Shown one piece after another: positions 40,152 through 48,644 of a stretch of 64,000 bases of DNA. The stretch is from the NCBI GenBank assembly GCA_964607575.1, contig CAZSLS010000011.1, positions 1 to 64,000 of the forward strand, in the 5' to 3' direction. Below the pieces are notes generated by a model, which saw nothing but the letters and a program-made list of their open reading frames with translations, ran no database searches and was not told the origin of the DNA. Within the stretch, counting starts at the first letter, position 1. Every line of letters begins with the position of its first letter. Both the position numbers and the translations under genes were made by a program. Source of the stretch: BS750m-G57 sp964607575. GTDB lineage: Bacteria; Planctomycetota; Phycisphaerae; SM23-33.

Positions 40152-40670
40152 TCACTGAGGCTTGTGAACCATGCGTCTGAGGGTCAGGAGTTCGTTTCCC
40201 TTGAATGACATTATTACTTCGACCCGGACGAAATTCGCGTCCTCGCCCAAGTCCTGCCCGGCGACGTGGATGTAGCGTACCACTACCTCACGCTGCAAAC
40301 CCTCAGTCGCCACTCCGCCGATGGTTTCGTTGTTCCTACCGACAACTCTACTGATGGACTTGTTGTAGCCATCCTCGTAGCCGTCGAAGTCGTCAATGTT
40401 GTCAAAAAGCACCCTCCCCGATTCCCCGCTGTCAGGGCCCATTCCGTCAGATCCCTGGGGATCGTCGAACGGTTTGGAGAGAATCTCTTCCATCATTTCG
40501 CGTCCGAAGGACAGCGCAAGGGTCCTGCGGGCGTCTTCCTGCTCGTTCTGGGCGCCCGCGCTGAACGGAAGCAAAACCGCAGAGGCGCCCATCGCCAGCA
40601 TCGTCGATGCCAACAACGCCTCCATCAACGTCATACCACGCCTGAATTGAAAGTTCTTCGCTCTCATCAT
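40152..40670 (-). CDS. Minor prepilin, PilV/GspI-like
   Basis: The 172-residue protein has FRRG then MTLMEALLASTMLAMGASAV (Gly-1, Glu+5; Met rather than Phe at +1) and a short beta-rich C-terminal domain. It is the first gene of the minor-pilin group PilV-, PilW-, PilX- and FimT-like. ATG at 40670 is taken as start; GTG at 40673 and TTG at 40679 are alternatives around the same GAGG ribosome site. Confidence 0.8.
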   Translation of the reverse strand: MMRAKNFQFRRGMTLMEALLASTMLAMGASAVLLPFSAGAQNEQEDARRTLALSFGREMMEEILSKPFDDPQGSDGMGPDSGESGRVLFDNIDDFDGYEDGYNKSISRVVGRNNETIGGVATEGLQREVVVRYIHVAGQDLGEDANFVRVEVIMSFKGNELLTLRRMVHKPQ

Positions 40671-40719
40671 CACATGCAATACCTCGTCGCTGTCGGGCCA
40701 TAAGCCCTGGGGTACCAGA

Positions 40720-40731
40720 CTATTGCAATAG
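40720..40731. promoter_or_regulatory. 12-bp perfect palindrome CTATTGCAATAG upstream of the prepilin operon
   Basis: It lies about 50 bases upstream of the first prepilin start, in a 250-base gap in which I could not find a convincing sigma70 or sigma54 promoter. It may be a regulator-binding site. Confidence 0.35.
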
Positions 40732-40926
40732 CCGCCTGCCCGTGGAGCCCTCCGCAGTCCGACCCTTGCGCTCCATAATCAAGTTTACGAAACAGGTCGT
40801 TTCGGGGCACTTTCTAATCGCTTTATCGTCCCTTATCTCAACCCACTTGATTTGCGCTTACGATAGAGGAGATGGGAACTTTCGTGGAAAACACCCGCCC
40901 GGGATCTGGAGCCCCCAACCGACGCG

Positions 40927-42597
40927 CTACTGCCCGGTAGAAACTGCGCTGCGACACTCATCGAGAAGCTGGTTCACCTTGAACGGTTTGAACAGAACGG
41001 AACTGAGCCCCTCACGATTTGCACGAACTATCGAATGCTTGGGATCGTACCCGAACGCCGTCATCAGAATCACCGCGGTATCGCTCGAAGCACTCCGGGC
41101 GGCATCGAATACCTCGTAACCGTCTGCGCCGGGCATCTTGATGTCCGAAATGATCAGATCGTACTTTCGGGCGGAAATCTTCTCGATCGCCTCCCGCCCG
41201 TCACACGCAAGGTCCACGATACATCCGCACGGTTGCAGAACGTCGCAGACGGTTTCGCGGAGAAGCGGTTCATCGTCGGCCACCAGCACGCACTTACCGG
41301 CGAGGACCGCGTCGAGTCCGCGTGAATCGGCGGTGCCCGTAACCGCCCCCACAGACGAACTGCTCCAGGCAGTCAGGGATTTGCGGGCCTGACACGCACG
41401 ATCGATTATCGCGCCAAGGCGCTTGCGAAGCTCGTCGATACCGATGTAATCCTCCATCAGCTCCGTGGCGTCGGTGACTATGTCGTTGATGGGCCCGGCG
41501 AGCTCCGCCGACATCGAACCGGTCAACTGCGTGTGCGTGCTGTACCGTTCGGCCACAAGCAGGTTGAGGATGTGCAGCGAAATGGCCACGTAGTTCGCGA
41601 ATATTTCGGCAAACTGGCGGTCTTCCTCGCTGAACGCCGCCAGACTATCGGACTCGACGTGCAAAACGCCGATCACCCTGTCGCCCAGCAGCAGAGGCAC
41701 GGTGAGACAGCTTCTCGCGTCGGGCATGCCCTGGAGGTAAAGAGCGTCTTTCGAAACGTCGGGGCAGATGTAGCTTCGCCCCGTCGAGGCGACGTAACCG
41801 CATATCCCATTACCCTCGGTGCGCGCGAAAATCTCGAATTCCAGGGCGCTTTGGCTGAGCCCCTCGGAAACGATGATCTCGAGGCGATTAGTATTCTGGT
41901 CCAGCAGAAGAACCGCGAAATGCTGATAGTCCAGAACGTCGCGGCTGCAACTCATAATCCTTTCTTCCAGCAATCGAAGGCGCTGGCCTGCATCCAAGCG
42001 CGACAGCGTCTCGAAATCCAGATGCACTAACTCCCGCCCTGCCCGGTCGATCGCGTTGAGTTTGAGCTGCTGGCGCCGCTGGGTGCTTGCATCGACGGCG
42101 ACCGCGGCGATATGCCTGAGATTCCCATCGATGTCGCGAACGGGCGAACAGATCACCTCGATGTATCTCCGGTCGTCAGGCATGAGCGAAAATCGCCTTC
42201 CGCGGTCGTCGCGACTTTCCTCGCTCCGATCGAACTCGTCGAATGCCCCCACGCAAATCCTCCGCAGCGGATTCAGCACTTCCGCCGGGAATTGTCGAAG
42301 GCGCCGATTGGCCCATACAAGCTCACCGGCGCGATCGACAATACCGACGCCGTCGCCAATAGTATCGAGTACCGCCGCGGCCTGCCGGGTAACGGACCCC
42401 CGCTCCAGCGGAAGGAAGTCGGCGGTCTCCGAGAGGACGGCGGCGTACTCCTGGCGCCCAATCTCTGAAAGAGCTTCGTCGAGTTCCTCGGTAACGTGAA
42501 CGTCAAAGTGCTCAGAAAGGAACCCCAACACTCCCTGCGCCTCGAGGGCAGGTCCGTGCAAGACCAACAGTTTTCGAGCTTTTTCTTGCTCCGCCAT
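40927..42597 (-). CDS. PAS-GAF-receiver signalling protein with degenerate kinase dimerisation domain
   Basis: The 556-residue protein has an N-terminal receiver-like fold that lacks the acidic pocket (about 10-60) and a PAS domain (about 70-175). A GAF domain (about 205-350), a helical segment (about 358-412) and a C-terminal receiver domain (about 435-555, ADDEP pocket, phospho-acceptor Asp485 in LIISDIKMPG) follow. The helical segment SMSAELAGPINDIVTDATEL aligns by eye with a HisKA helix (xSHELRTPL) but has Ala in place of His. No ATPase domain is present, so it cannot phosphorylate itself. It may be an adaptor for another kinase. ATG at 42597, with the promoter at 42630-42659. Confidence 0.82.
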   Translation of the reverse strand: MAEQEKARKLLVLHGPALEAQGVLGFLSEHFDVHVTEELDEALSEIGRQEYAAVLSETADFLPLERGSVTRQAAAVLDTIGDGVGIVDRAGELVWANRRLRQFPAEVLNPLRRICVGAFDEFDRSEESRDDRGRRFSLMPDDRRYIEVICSPVRDIDGNLRHIAAVAVDASTQRRQQLKLNAIDRAGRELVHLDFETLSRLDAGQRLRLLEERIMSCSRDVLDYQHFAVLLLDQNTNRLEIIVSEGLSQSALEFEIFARTEGNGICGYVASTGRSYICPDVSKDALYLQGMPDARSCLTVPLLLGDRVIGVLHVESDSLAAFSEEDRQFAEIFANYVAISLHILNLLVAERYSTHTQLTGSMSAELAGPINDIVTDATELMEDYIGIDELRKRLGAIIDRACQARKSLTAWSSSSVGAVTGTADSRGLDAVLAGKCVLVADDEPLLRETVCDVLQPCGCIVDLACDGREAIEKISARKYDLIISDIKMPGADGYEVFDAARSASSDTAVILMTAFGYDPKHSIVRANREGLSSVLFKPFKVNQLLDECRSAVSTGQ

Positions 42598-42629
42598 CAA
42601 TCCACCGGCTTGCGATCGCCTACAAGATG

Positions 42630-42659
42630 ATTATATGACTGTTATTACCACTTTTCCAA
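42630..42659 (-). promoter_or_regulatory. Putative sigma70 promoter for the PAS-GAF-receiver gene
   Basis: TTGGAA (42654-42659), 18 bp, perfect TATAAT (42630-42635) on the minus strand; leader of about 26 bases. Confidence 0.6.
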
Positions 42660-42682
42660 CAATTATCAACATGCTGAGGTAT

Positions 42683-44833
42683 TTATTTCTTGTCTTCGAT
42701 CTTCTGCACCTCGACCTGCACGGCCGTAATGTTAGCCCGCGCGGTCTGGATCTTCTCGACCAACTGGGGATATCGACTGATGTTCCTCGCAAGCCAGTCG
42801 TCTTTCTTCAACTCATCGAGGATACCCTCAAGGCGGGCGATCTTGCTTGCGACGAGGGCCTTTACATCACCACCGCCCTTTCGAATATGGAGTTCCTTTT
42901 CGAGATTGGGCAGGTCGAGGAGTATCTGACGAATCTTGCGGTCCAGGGCGTCTTTCTCCGCTTTGGTTTTCAATTCCGCGAGGATCTTGCTGCAGCGGGC
43001 CTTGGCTTCGGGTGAGTAGTTGACCCCCTCGGGGATCGGCCAGTTATCCGTTCGAAAAGTTGGAATTGGCAGACGCTCCCGACCGACGAGGTTGCCTGTA
43101 GGCCAACTCGCCCATCCGTATCGGACGGCGACGGGAGCCTTTACCAGATCGCTCCGGACTTCGATGCACGGTTTTTCGCCAAGTCGGGTGTGTTTGGCTT
43201 TGGCGGGATACCAGCGACGATCGCTACCGGCGATTATGAAGCCCAGGAACTCGGCGTTGCCTTCTCTGGGGCACGGTAACACCTGCCAATAAGCATTTTT
43301 CTTTATGTGCTTCCATTTTTCGTAAACAATGGGGTCGCTGTCGAAGAAGAGGTATACCTTGTCGTCCTTGACCTTCATCTCCTTGTACTCATTTCCGCGA
43401 TGGACAACAGGTTTCTTGTAGACCTTCGCCAATGCCCATAGCGAGGCGTATTCGGCTACGGGGAGCTTCTCTCCCGGATGAATGTACGAGTTCCCGGACG
43501 GATAGGTCGCGATCATTGCCGCGTTGGGATCCTTCGCCAGGGCGCGGCGCTGGATATCTCGAATAATGGCGTAGCCCTCGGCGATGGTGGCGATTTCCGG
43601 ATCGGTACCGAATGTGCCCCACCCGGGCTGGCTGATGCATCCGAATGGCAGGGTGTCGTCGCCGAACGCTTTGCGGAACGAGACGGGGACTTTCGGGAAC
43701 GTGTATTCGTACCTGGTCCAACAAAGAAAATTGTTGTTCTCGCCCTGGTAGTAAAGCACTCCCCGTATTCCGAGGTTCCGTATGGGCATGATGGTGGCGT
43801 TGAACAACCCCGCCGGCGGGCTCCATCCGCTACGTGGATCGCCCGGTTGCCTCGGAAGTCGCATGCGGCGGGGCTTCTTGCCTTCGGCCTTGGCGGCGGC
43901 GGCTTTTTTCTCGTATTCGACCTTGGCCTGGGCGCAGGCCTCCTTCCAGTCCGCCATTATCTGCTCGACCTTTTTCGGATCGTCCCACGTGGCGGTTTGG
44001 GCATCGTAGTCCTTGAGAACGGTCTTGATGATCTTGTTGTCGATACCGCTGAGTTCTTCACGCAGGCACCACGTTTGCCCGAGCGTTCCACCGCGGGCGA
44101 CGTTGATGATTCCCACAGGCGTCTTGAGATAGCGATGCAGGAACATGCCAAAAAGATACGGAACGGCCGCAAATCTCCGGGCTGATTCAGGCGAACAGGT
44201 CTGCCACGCGATGTTCCCGCGGACGTCATCGAGCGGTTTGTACCAGGAATCGTTCCAGGCGATGTACCGTAGCCCGGGAAAATCGGCCGAAGCGCCTTCG
44301 CGATCCTTGCGGTTGAAATTACCCCATCCCATATTGCTCTGTCCCGCACAGATCCAGATCTCACCGATAAGGACGTTTTGCACGGCGATTGAAGAATCGC
44401 CGCTTTTGGCGATGATCCAGGTGGGCTGAAAACTGGCCTTGGCCGGGTCGAACTTGACCGACCACCGCCCGGTCGCGCCGCTCTTGGCTTGAATCGTCCG
44501 GGTCTTGAGTTTCGGCGGGTTCTTCTCTACATACTGAACGGTTACCGAGTAGCTATCGCCCTTTTCCGCTTCGGCGTCCTCTCCAACGGCCTTGGCGCCG
44601 ACGTCGCTGTCCTGAGTGAGCGTAACGGTCACGTTCGCATTCGGTTTGGCGAAGCCCCAGACGGTGATCGGTTTTCCCTGCTGAAGCACCATATTGTCGG
44701 TGAAGATTTTCGCGAACCGGAATTCCGGCGGAGCTTTGTCTTTCGGGGCGGCGGTAAGGTTTGTCGCGGACATCACGATCGCCAGCAGTAGCGACAGGCT
44801 TGCAGCGCGGAATGGTCTCGGTATCGTACGCAT
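42683..44833 (-). CDS. Secreted sialate O-acetylesterase-like SGNH hydrolase
   Basis: Members of this family remove O-acetyl groups from sialic acids or from plant and algal polysaccharides. The 716-residue protein has a signal peptide (residues 1-28, ending NLTAAP) and a beta-domain with FTDNMVLQQGKPITVWGFA. The SASA/SGNH domain follows, with the nucleophile Ser in EIWICAGQSNMGW (Ser166). YYQGENN and the late catalytic His region YIHPGEKLPVAEYASLWALA complete it. A C-terminal coiled coil of about 90 residues (IRQILLDLPNLEKELHIRKG) is extra to the family. GGAG 7 bases before the ATG. It is 58 bases downstream of hemC; a GATCCC-TGC-GGGATC palindrome lies at 44859-44873 in the gap. Confidence 0.87.
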   Translation of the reverse strand: MRTIPRPFRAASLSLLLAIVMSATNLTAAPKDKAPPEFRFAKIFTDNMVLQQGKPITVWGFAKPNANVTVTLTQDSDVGAKAVGEDAEAEKGDSYSVTVQYVEKNPPKLKTRTIQAKSGATGRWSVKFDPAKASFQPTWIIAKSGDSSIAVQNVLIGEIWICAGQSNMGWGNFNRKDREGASADFPGLRYIAWNDSWYKPLDDVRGNIAWQTCSPESARRFAAVPYLFGMFLHRYLKTPVGIINVARGGTLGQTWCLREELSGIDNKIIKTVLKDYDAQTATWDDPKKVEQIMADWKEACAQAKVEYEKKAAAAKAEGKKPRRMRLPRQPGDPRSGWSPPAGLFNATIMPIRNLGIRGVLYYQGENNNFLCWTRYEYTFPKVPVSFRKAFGDDTLPFGCISQPGWGTFGTDPEIATIAEGYAIIRDIQRRALAKDPNAAMIATYPSGNSYIHPGEKLPVAEYASLWALAKVYKKPVVHRGNEYKEMKVKDDKVYLFFDSDPIVYEKWKHIKKNAYWQVLPCPREGNAEFLGFIIAGSDRRWYPAKAKHTRLGEKPCIEVRSDLVKAPVAVRYGWASWPTGNLVGRERLPIPTFRTDNWPIPEGVNYSPEAKARCSKILAELKTKAEKDALDRKIRQILLDLPNLEKELHIRKGGGDVKALVASKIARLEGILDELKKDDWLARNISRYPQLVEKIQTARANITAVQVEVQKIEDKK

Positions 44834-44891
44834 AGTGTATCTCCGGAAAACGTTAACTGATCCCTGCGGGATCGTCTCGAATGAGTTTTTG

Positions 44892-45809
44892 CTACTCGTG
44901 CAGCAACTCCATTGCACCTTTACCGCGCAGCGTTGCGGCGAGTTTTTCGGCCAGTTCCAGGGGCGGTCCGCCACCGACGTCCATTTCCTTTATCAGATCC
45001 GATCCATCTTCCCGGGCGACCATGGCGGTGGCGATCCATTTCTCATCGACTCGGCAGAAGTGGACTGCGATGCAACTGTGGCAGTCGGCCTGGAGAGCGA
45101 ACAGCACAGCGCGTTCAGCCGCCAGCGCCTCGAATGAATCGGGGTCGTTAATCGGCGCCAGGACCGGTGCCACCCCATCGTTTCCCACGAGCGTTTCAAT
45201 GGCGAGCGCTCCCTGCCCAGCCGCGGGCATGATGTCGACGAGCGGGCGAATATGGCCCGCATATTTCTCGGTCAGACCGCCACGGATGAGTCCGGCCATC
45301 GCGAGTACCACGGCATCAAGTTTGCGATCCGAACCGGGCAGTGCTCGCTGCAGGCGGGTCTCGATATTACCGCGAATCGGCACGACGGTCACGTCGCTGC
45401 GCCATGCCTTTACCTGGGCGCCTCTCCGCAGGCTGCCCGTACCGACAGTCGCCCCTCCGGGAAGTTCCCGCAGGTCAACTCCGTCGCTGGTAACCAGCGC
45501 ATCGCGGGGGTCGGCGCGAAGTGGAACCATCGATATTTCCAAATCGTCATCGAGGTAGGTTGGCACGTCTTTGGCGGAGTGGACGGCCAGATCGATCGAA
45601 CCGTCCCGCAGCGCATCCTCGAGTTGCTCGGTAAAGAGCCCCTTTCCGCCAACATCAAGGAGCGGGCCTACCGTCTCGTCGCCGGTGGTGACAATCTCGA
45701 CCAGTTCGGTCGTGACGTTTTCGTTTGCGGCTCGAATTGCCTCCGCCACGTGCCCCGACTGCGTCAGGGCCAGCATGCTTCGGCGCGTCCCGATTCTGAT
45801 ACATTTCAT
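44892..45809 (-). CDS. hemC: Hydroxymethylbilane synthase (porphobilinogen deaminase)
   Basis: HemC joins four porphobilinogen molecules into hydroxymethylbilane in haem synthesis. The 305-residue protein has IRIGTRRSMLALTQS at the start, KGLFTEQLEDAL, the VHSAKDVPT motif, the substrate-binding GTGSLRR and RGNIETRLQ motifs, and PAAGQGALAIE. The cofactor-binding Cys is expected at 243 (ALQADCHSC; more usual sequence GGCxxP). It follows atpC by 31 bases and could be transcribed with the ATP synthase genes, though haem synthesis has no direct need for that. A secure identification. Confidence 0.95.
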   Translation of the reverse strand: MKCIRIGTRRSMLALTQSGHVAEAIRAANENVTTELVEIVTTGDETVGPLLDVGGKGLFTEQLEDALRDGSIDLAVHSAKDVPTYLDDDLEISMVPLRADPRDALVTSDGVDLRELPGGATVGTGSLRRGAQVKAWRSDVTVVPIRGNIETRLQRALPGSDRKLDAVVLAMAGLIRGGLTEKYAGHIRPLVDIMPAAGQGALAIETLVGNDGVAPVLAPINDPDSFEALAAERAVLFALQADCHSCIAVHFCRVDEKWIATAMVAREDGSDLIKEMDVGGGPPLELAEKLAATLRGKGAMELLHE

Positions 45810-45840
45810 CGTAATCTCACACTGGGGTCATGGCGGCGCC

Positions 45841-46281
45841 CTAGCCGGTCTCGCTTCTACGCTTTCTCTTACCTTTGGTCTGGACGAGCGCAAATCGCTT
45901 TCTTGCGAGATCCAGCGCCTGACAGCGAAGTTCAAATTCCTCGTCAGTCTCGCCCGGCATGGCTCGGGCCTGGGAAATGGCCTCCCACGCCTCTTCTCGG
46001 TCAATGTCGCTGGCGGCTTCGCAATCGTCGGCCAGGATTATCAGCGTGTTCTCCCTGACCGTTGCAAACCCGCCTGCCAGGAAGAATTCCAGCGGGTCCC
46101 CCTTGGTCGGCTCAACGGTCAACACGCCTGAGCCAAGCATAGTTACCAGCGGGGTTCGCCCCCCCATCACGCCATACTGCCCGTCCATCGCCGGAAACAC
46201 GACACTCACCGCGTCGCACGCGCACCGGCTGCCGACGGGGGTGTGTATCTCGCAACGAAACGGTTTCTTGTAGGGAGGCAT
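45841..46281 (-). CDS. atpC: ATP synthase F1 epsilon subunit
   Basis: Epsilon is a central-stalk subunit that regulates ATPase activity. The 146-residue protein has the N-terminal beta-sandwich (FRCEIHTPVGSRCACDAVSVV, FPAMDGQYGVMGGRTPLV, FLAGGFATVRENTLIILAD). A C-terminal helical hairpin follows (about 90-140) with a strongly basic tail KGKRKRRSETG. The beta-sandwich motif is close to the usual PAxDGxxGVLxxHxPL. It is separated from atpD by two unrelated genes, whereas atpD-atpC is normally adjacent. Confidence 0.88.
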   Translation of the reverse strand: MPPYKKPFRCEIHTPVGSRCACDAVSVVFPAMDGQYGVMGGRTPLVTMLGSGVLTVEPTKGDPLEFFLAGGFATVRENTLIILADDCEAASDIDREEAWEAISQARAMPGETDEEFELRCQALDLARKRFALVQTKGKRKRRSETG

Positions 46282-46315
46282 CTTCTAAGTCCTGTGGCAA
46301 TTGAGCGCCTGGGGT

Positions 46316-46825
46316 CTACGAAAATTTCTCCCAGCATATCAAATCGGCGGGAGATTTTCGTTTCTTTTCGCCGGGCGCATCTGCGGGGTATCCCATCACG
46401 AGCATTTCGATAATCTTCGCCGGGGCAGGTATGTCAAGTATCGCGCGACACTTGTCCTGGTCGAAATGTCCGATCCAGCAACTTCCCAGGCCTTCGGCGA
46501 CCGCCGCCAGCGTCATGTGGTCTATGACAATCGCGCAGTCGACCGGTCCGGCCTGAATTCCGCAATACATCTCTCGCACCGGGTCCAGGGCAACCACCGC
46601 GACGACGACCTTAGCCTTGGCGATGAATTCCTGTTCCGCCGCTTCGGCCAGTCGGCTTTTCGTCTCGCCGTCGCGCACCACCACGTATTTCCATTCCTGA
46701 GTGTTCCTACCGGTGGGCGCCAGTATCCCCGCATCGAGGACGCGCGTAAGTACGTCGTCGTCGATGGCCCGGTCCTCGAACTTCCGCACACTGCGGCGCT
46801 GTCGTATGGCTTCGTAAACATCCAT
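46316..46825 (-). CDS. Nitroreductase-family FMN-dependent oxidoreductase
   Basis: The 169-residue protein is a compact nitroreductase. MDVYEAIRQRRSVRKFEDRA provides the Arg-Ser-Arg FMN contact, then APTGRNTQEWKYVVVRD, and LGSCWIGHFDQ with the later MLVMGYP segment forms the flavin site. Such enzymes use NAD(P)H to reduce nitro compounds, quinones or enones; the true substrate is unknown. It lies between atpD and atpC on the same strand, 12 bases after the small membrane protein and 34 bases before atpC, so it is probably transcribed with them. Confidence 0.9.
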   Translation of the reverse strand: MDVYEAIRQRRSVRKFEDRAIDDDVLTRVLDAGILAPTGRNTQEWKYVVVRDGETKSRLAEAAEQEFIAKAKVVVAVVALDPVREMYCGIQAGPVDCAIVIDHMTLAAVAEGLGSCWIGHFDQDKCRAILDIPAPAKIIEMLVMGYPADAPGEKKRKSPADLICWEKFS

Positions 46826-46837
46826 GTGTCTGTACTC

Positions 46838-47131
46838 CTATATAATATCCGGTTCATCCGCTATCGGAGGGGGAGACTGCGGATCGATAGGCAGTTTCGC
46901 CCCGCAGCACGCCGCGAACCCGGCGACAAAAGCAGTCAGTTGCCCCAGAACCGTGAATATCATGGTCACTTCCAATCCGCCACGACCGGAGACCGCAAAC
47001 AAGCCCGACAGTATCGCCACAGAAACCGCGCCGGCTCCCACAAGATACGGAATTGGGCGGCGGACCAGATCCCACCGGACCGCCAGGAACAGATAGTACG
47101 CAACCAGAACTGCCAGTGTCATGCTATTCAT
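46838..47131 (-). CDS. Small three-helix membrane protein within the ATP synthase operon
   Basis: The 97-residue protein has three membrane helices (about 4-20, 27-49 and 53-77) and a short acidic, Pro-rich tail. A CC pair sits at the end of helix 3. I recognise no family. The start at 47131 has GGAG 9 bases upstream and lies 4 bases after the atpD stop. Its place between atpD and the nitroreductase suggests co-expression with ATP synthase. It is not one of the usual Fo subunits. Confidence 0.6.
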   Translation of the reverse strand: MNSMTLAVLVAYYLFLAVRWDLVRRPIPYLVGAGAVSVAILSGLFAVSGRGGLEVTMIFTVLGQLTAFVAGFAACCGAKLPIDPQSPPPIADEPDII

Positions 47132-47135
47132 CTCT

Positions 47136-48623
47136 TCATTCTCCTTTCGCCGGTGCGTCCGGCGAGGCTTGGGGCGGGTCCGCCCCAGCAGATTGGGGAC
47201 TTGACGCATGCATTTTCCCGGCCGCTTCGGCGGCCTGTTCGACCCTGCCGACATACATGAATGCCTGCTCGGGCAAGTGATCCCACTTCCCGTCGCAGAT
47301 CTCTTTGAAACATCTGACTGTCTCGGCCAGCGGAGTGAAGTCGCCGGGCTTACCGGTGAACACTTCGGCGGTGAAAAACGGTTGAGACAGGAACCGCTCT
47401 ATGCGTCTTGCCCGGGCGACAATTCGCTTGTCTTCCTCGGACAACTCGTCTACGCCCAGTATAGCTATCAAATCCTGAAGATCACGATATCTCTGGAGTA
47501 TCTGCTGAACTCGCCGCGCGGTATTGTAGTGTTCTTCGCCCACGATCTGCGGATCCAGGACCCGCGACGAACTGGCCAGCGGATCGACCGCGGGGTAGAT
47601 ACCCTTTTCGACTATCGATCGATCGAGCACAATAAACGCATCGAGGTGGGTCACCGCGGTCGCCGGCGCGGGGTCGGTCATGTCGTCGGCGGGCACGTAG
47701 ACGGCCTGTACGGACGTAATGGCGCCGTCCCGCGTGGAGGTAATACGTTCCTGGAGTTCGCCCATCTCGGTAGCGAGAGTCGGTTGGTATCCAACGGCCG
47801 ACGGCATGCGCCCCAGCAGCGCCGAGACCTCGGCCCCGGCCTGGCTGAACCGGAAGATATTATCGATGAACAGCAACGTTTCGTCGCCCTGGTCACGGAA
47901 GTATTCCGCCAGCGTCAGGGCGGACAGCGCCACCCTCAACCGCGCGCCGGGCGGTTCGTTCATCTGCCCGAAGACTAGTGCGGTCTTGTCGATCAGCCTT
48001 TCCCCGGTATCGCCGATGTCCATGTCCTGCATTTCAAGCCACATGTCGTTGCCTTCGCGGGTGCGTTCTCCGACTCCGGCAAAGACGCTGTATCCACCGT
48101 GCTGGGTGGCGATTCGCGTGATGAGTTCCTGTATGACAACGGTCTTTCCCAATCCAGCCCCGCCAAAGAGCCCCGTTTTTCCGCCGCGGACAAAGGGGCA
48201 GAGCAAATCGATGACCTTGATACCGGTCTCGAAAAGCTCGCTGGTGGACGTCAGTGCCTCGAAAGCAGGCGGTTTGGCATGTATGGAACGCCGCTCGGCG
48301 ACCTCCACGGGCCCGCCGCCGTCAATCGGTTCGCCAAGCAGGTTGAATACCCGCCCGAGGACTTCTTCGCCGACGGGCATGGTCACCGGCGAACCGGTGT
48401 CGACCACCTCCATACCGCGGCAGAGACCGTCGGTACTGCCCAGCGCCACACACCGGGCCTGCCCGCCGCCAAGATGCTGCTGGACCTCCCCCGTCAGGTC
48501 GATCGGGACCTTGCCCTCGCACTTCACCTGAATTGCGTTGTAGATGGCGGGGACCTCCTGCTCGGGAAATTCCACATCAAACGTCGACCCTATTACCCTG
48601 ACGACTTTACCTGTAGCAGCCAT
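47136..48623 (-). CDS. atpD: ATP synthase F1 beta subunit
   Basis: Beta carries the catalytic sites. The 495-residue protein has the N-terminal barrel (GKVVRVIGSTFDVEFP), Walker A GGAGLGKT (154-161), the GERTREGNDMWLEM segment with the catalytic Glu-Arg, Walker B TLLFIDNIFRF, and ALLGRMPSAVGYQPTLATEM near the end of the catalytic domain. The C-terminal DELSEEDK region is present. A tail of about 25 residues rich in Ala, Ser and Pro extends beyond the usual end. Confidence 0.97.
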   Translation of the reverse strand: MAATGKVVRVIGSTFDVEFPEQEVPAIYNAIQVKCEGKVPIDLTGEVQQHLGGGQARCVALGSTDGLCRGMEVVDTGSPVTMPVGEEVLGRVFNLLGEPIDGGGPVEVAERRSIHAKPPAFEALTSTSELFETGIKVIDLLCPFVRGGKTGLFGGAGLGKTVVIQELITRIATQHGGYSVFAGVGERTREGNDMWLEMQDMDIGDTGERLIDKTALVFGQMNEPPGARLRVALSALTLAEYFRDQGDETLLFIDNIFRFSQAGAEVSALLGRMPSAVGYQPTLATEMGELQERITSTRDGAITSVQAVYVPADDMTDPAPATAVTHLDAFIVLDRSIVEKGIYPAVDPLASSSRVLDPQIVGEEHYNTARRVQQILQRYRDLQDLIAILGVDELSEEDKRIVARARRIERFLSQPFFTAEVFTGKPGDFTPLAETVRCFKEICDGKWDHLPEQAFMYVGRVEQAAEAAGKMHASSPQSAGADPPQASPDAPAKGE

Positions 48624-48644
48624 TTGTTCTTCCCGGTCCTGTGT

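Noticed and set aside
44859..44873. Palindrome GATCCC-TGC-GGGATC after hemC as terminator
   Set aside because: The stem is short and no U-run follows on the minus strand; at most a weak hairpin.
44834..44974. Longer N-terminus for the acetylesterase
   Set aside because: It would overlap the hemC end and place residues before a good signal peptide; the ATG at 44833 has a GGAG site.
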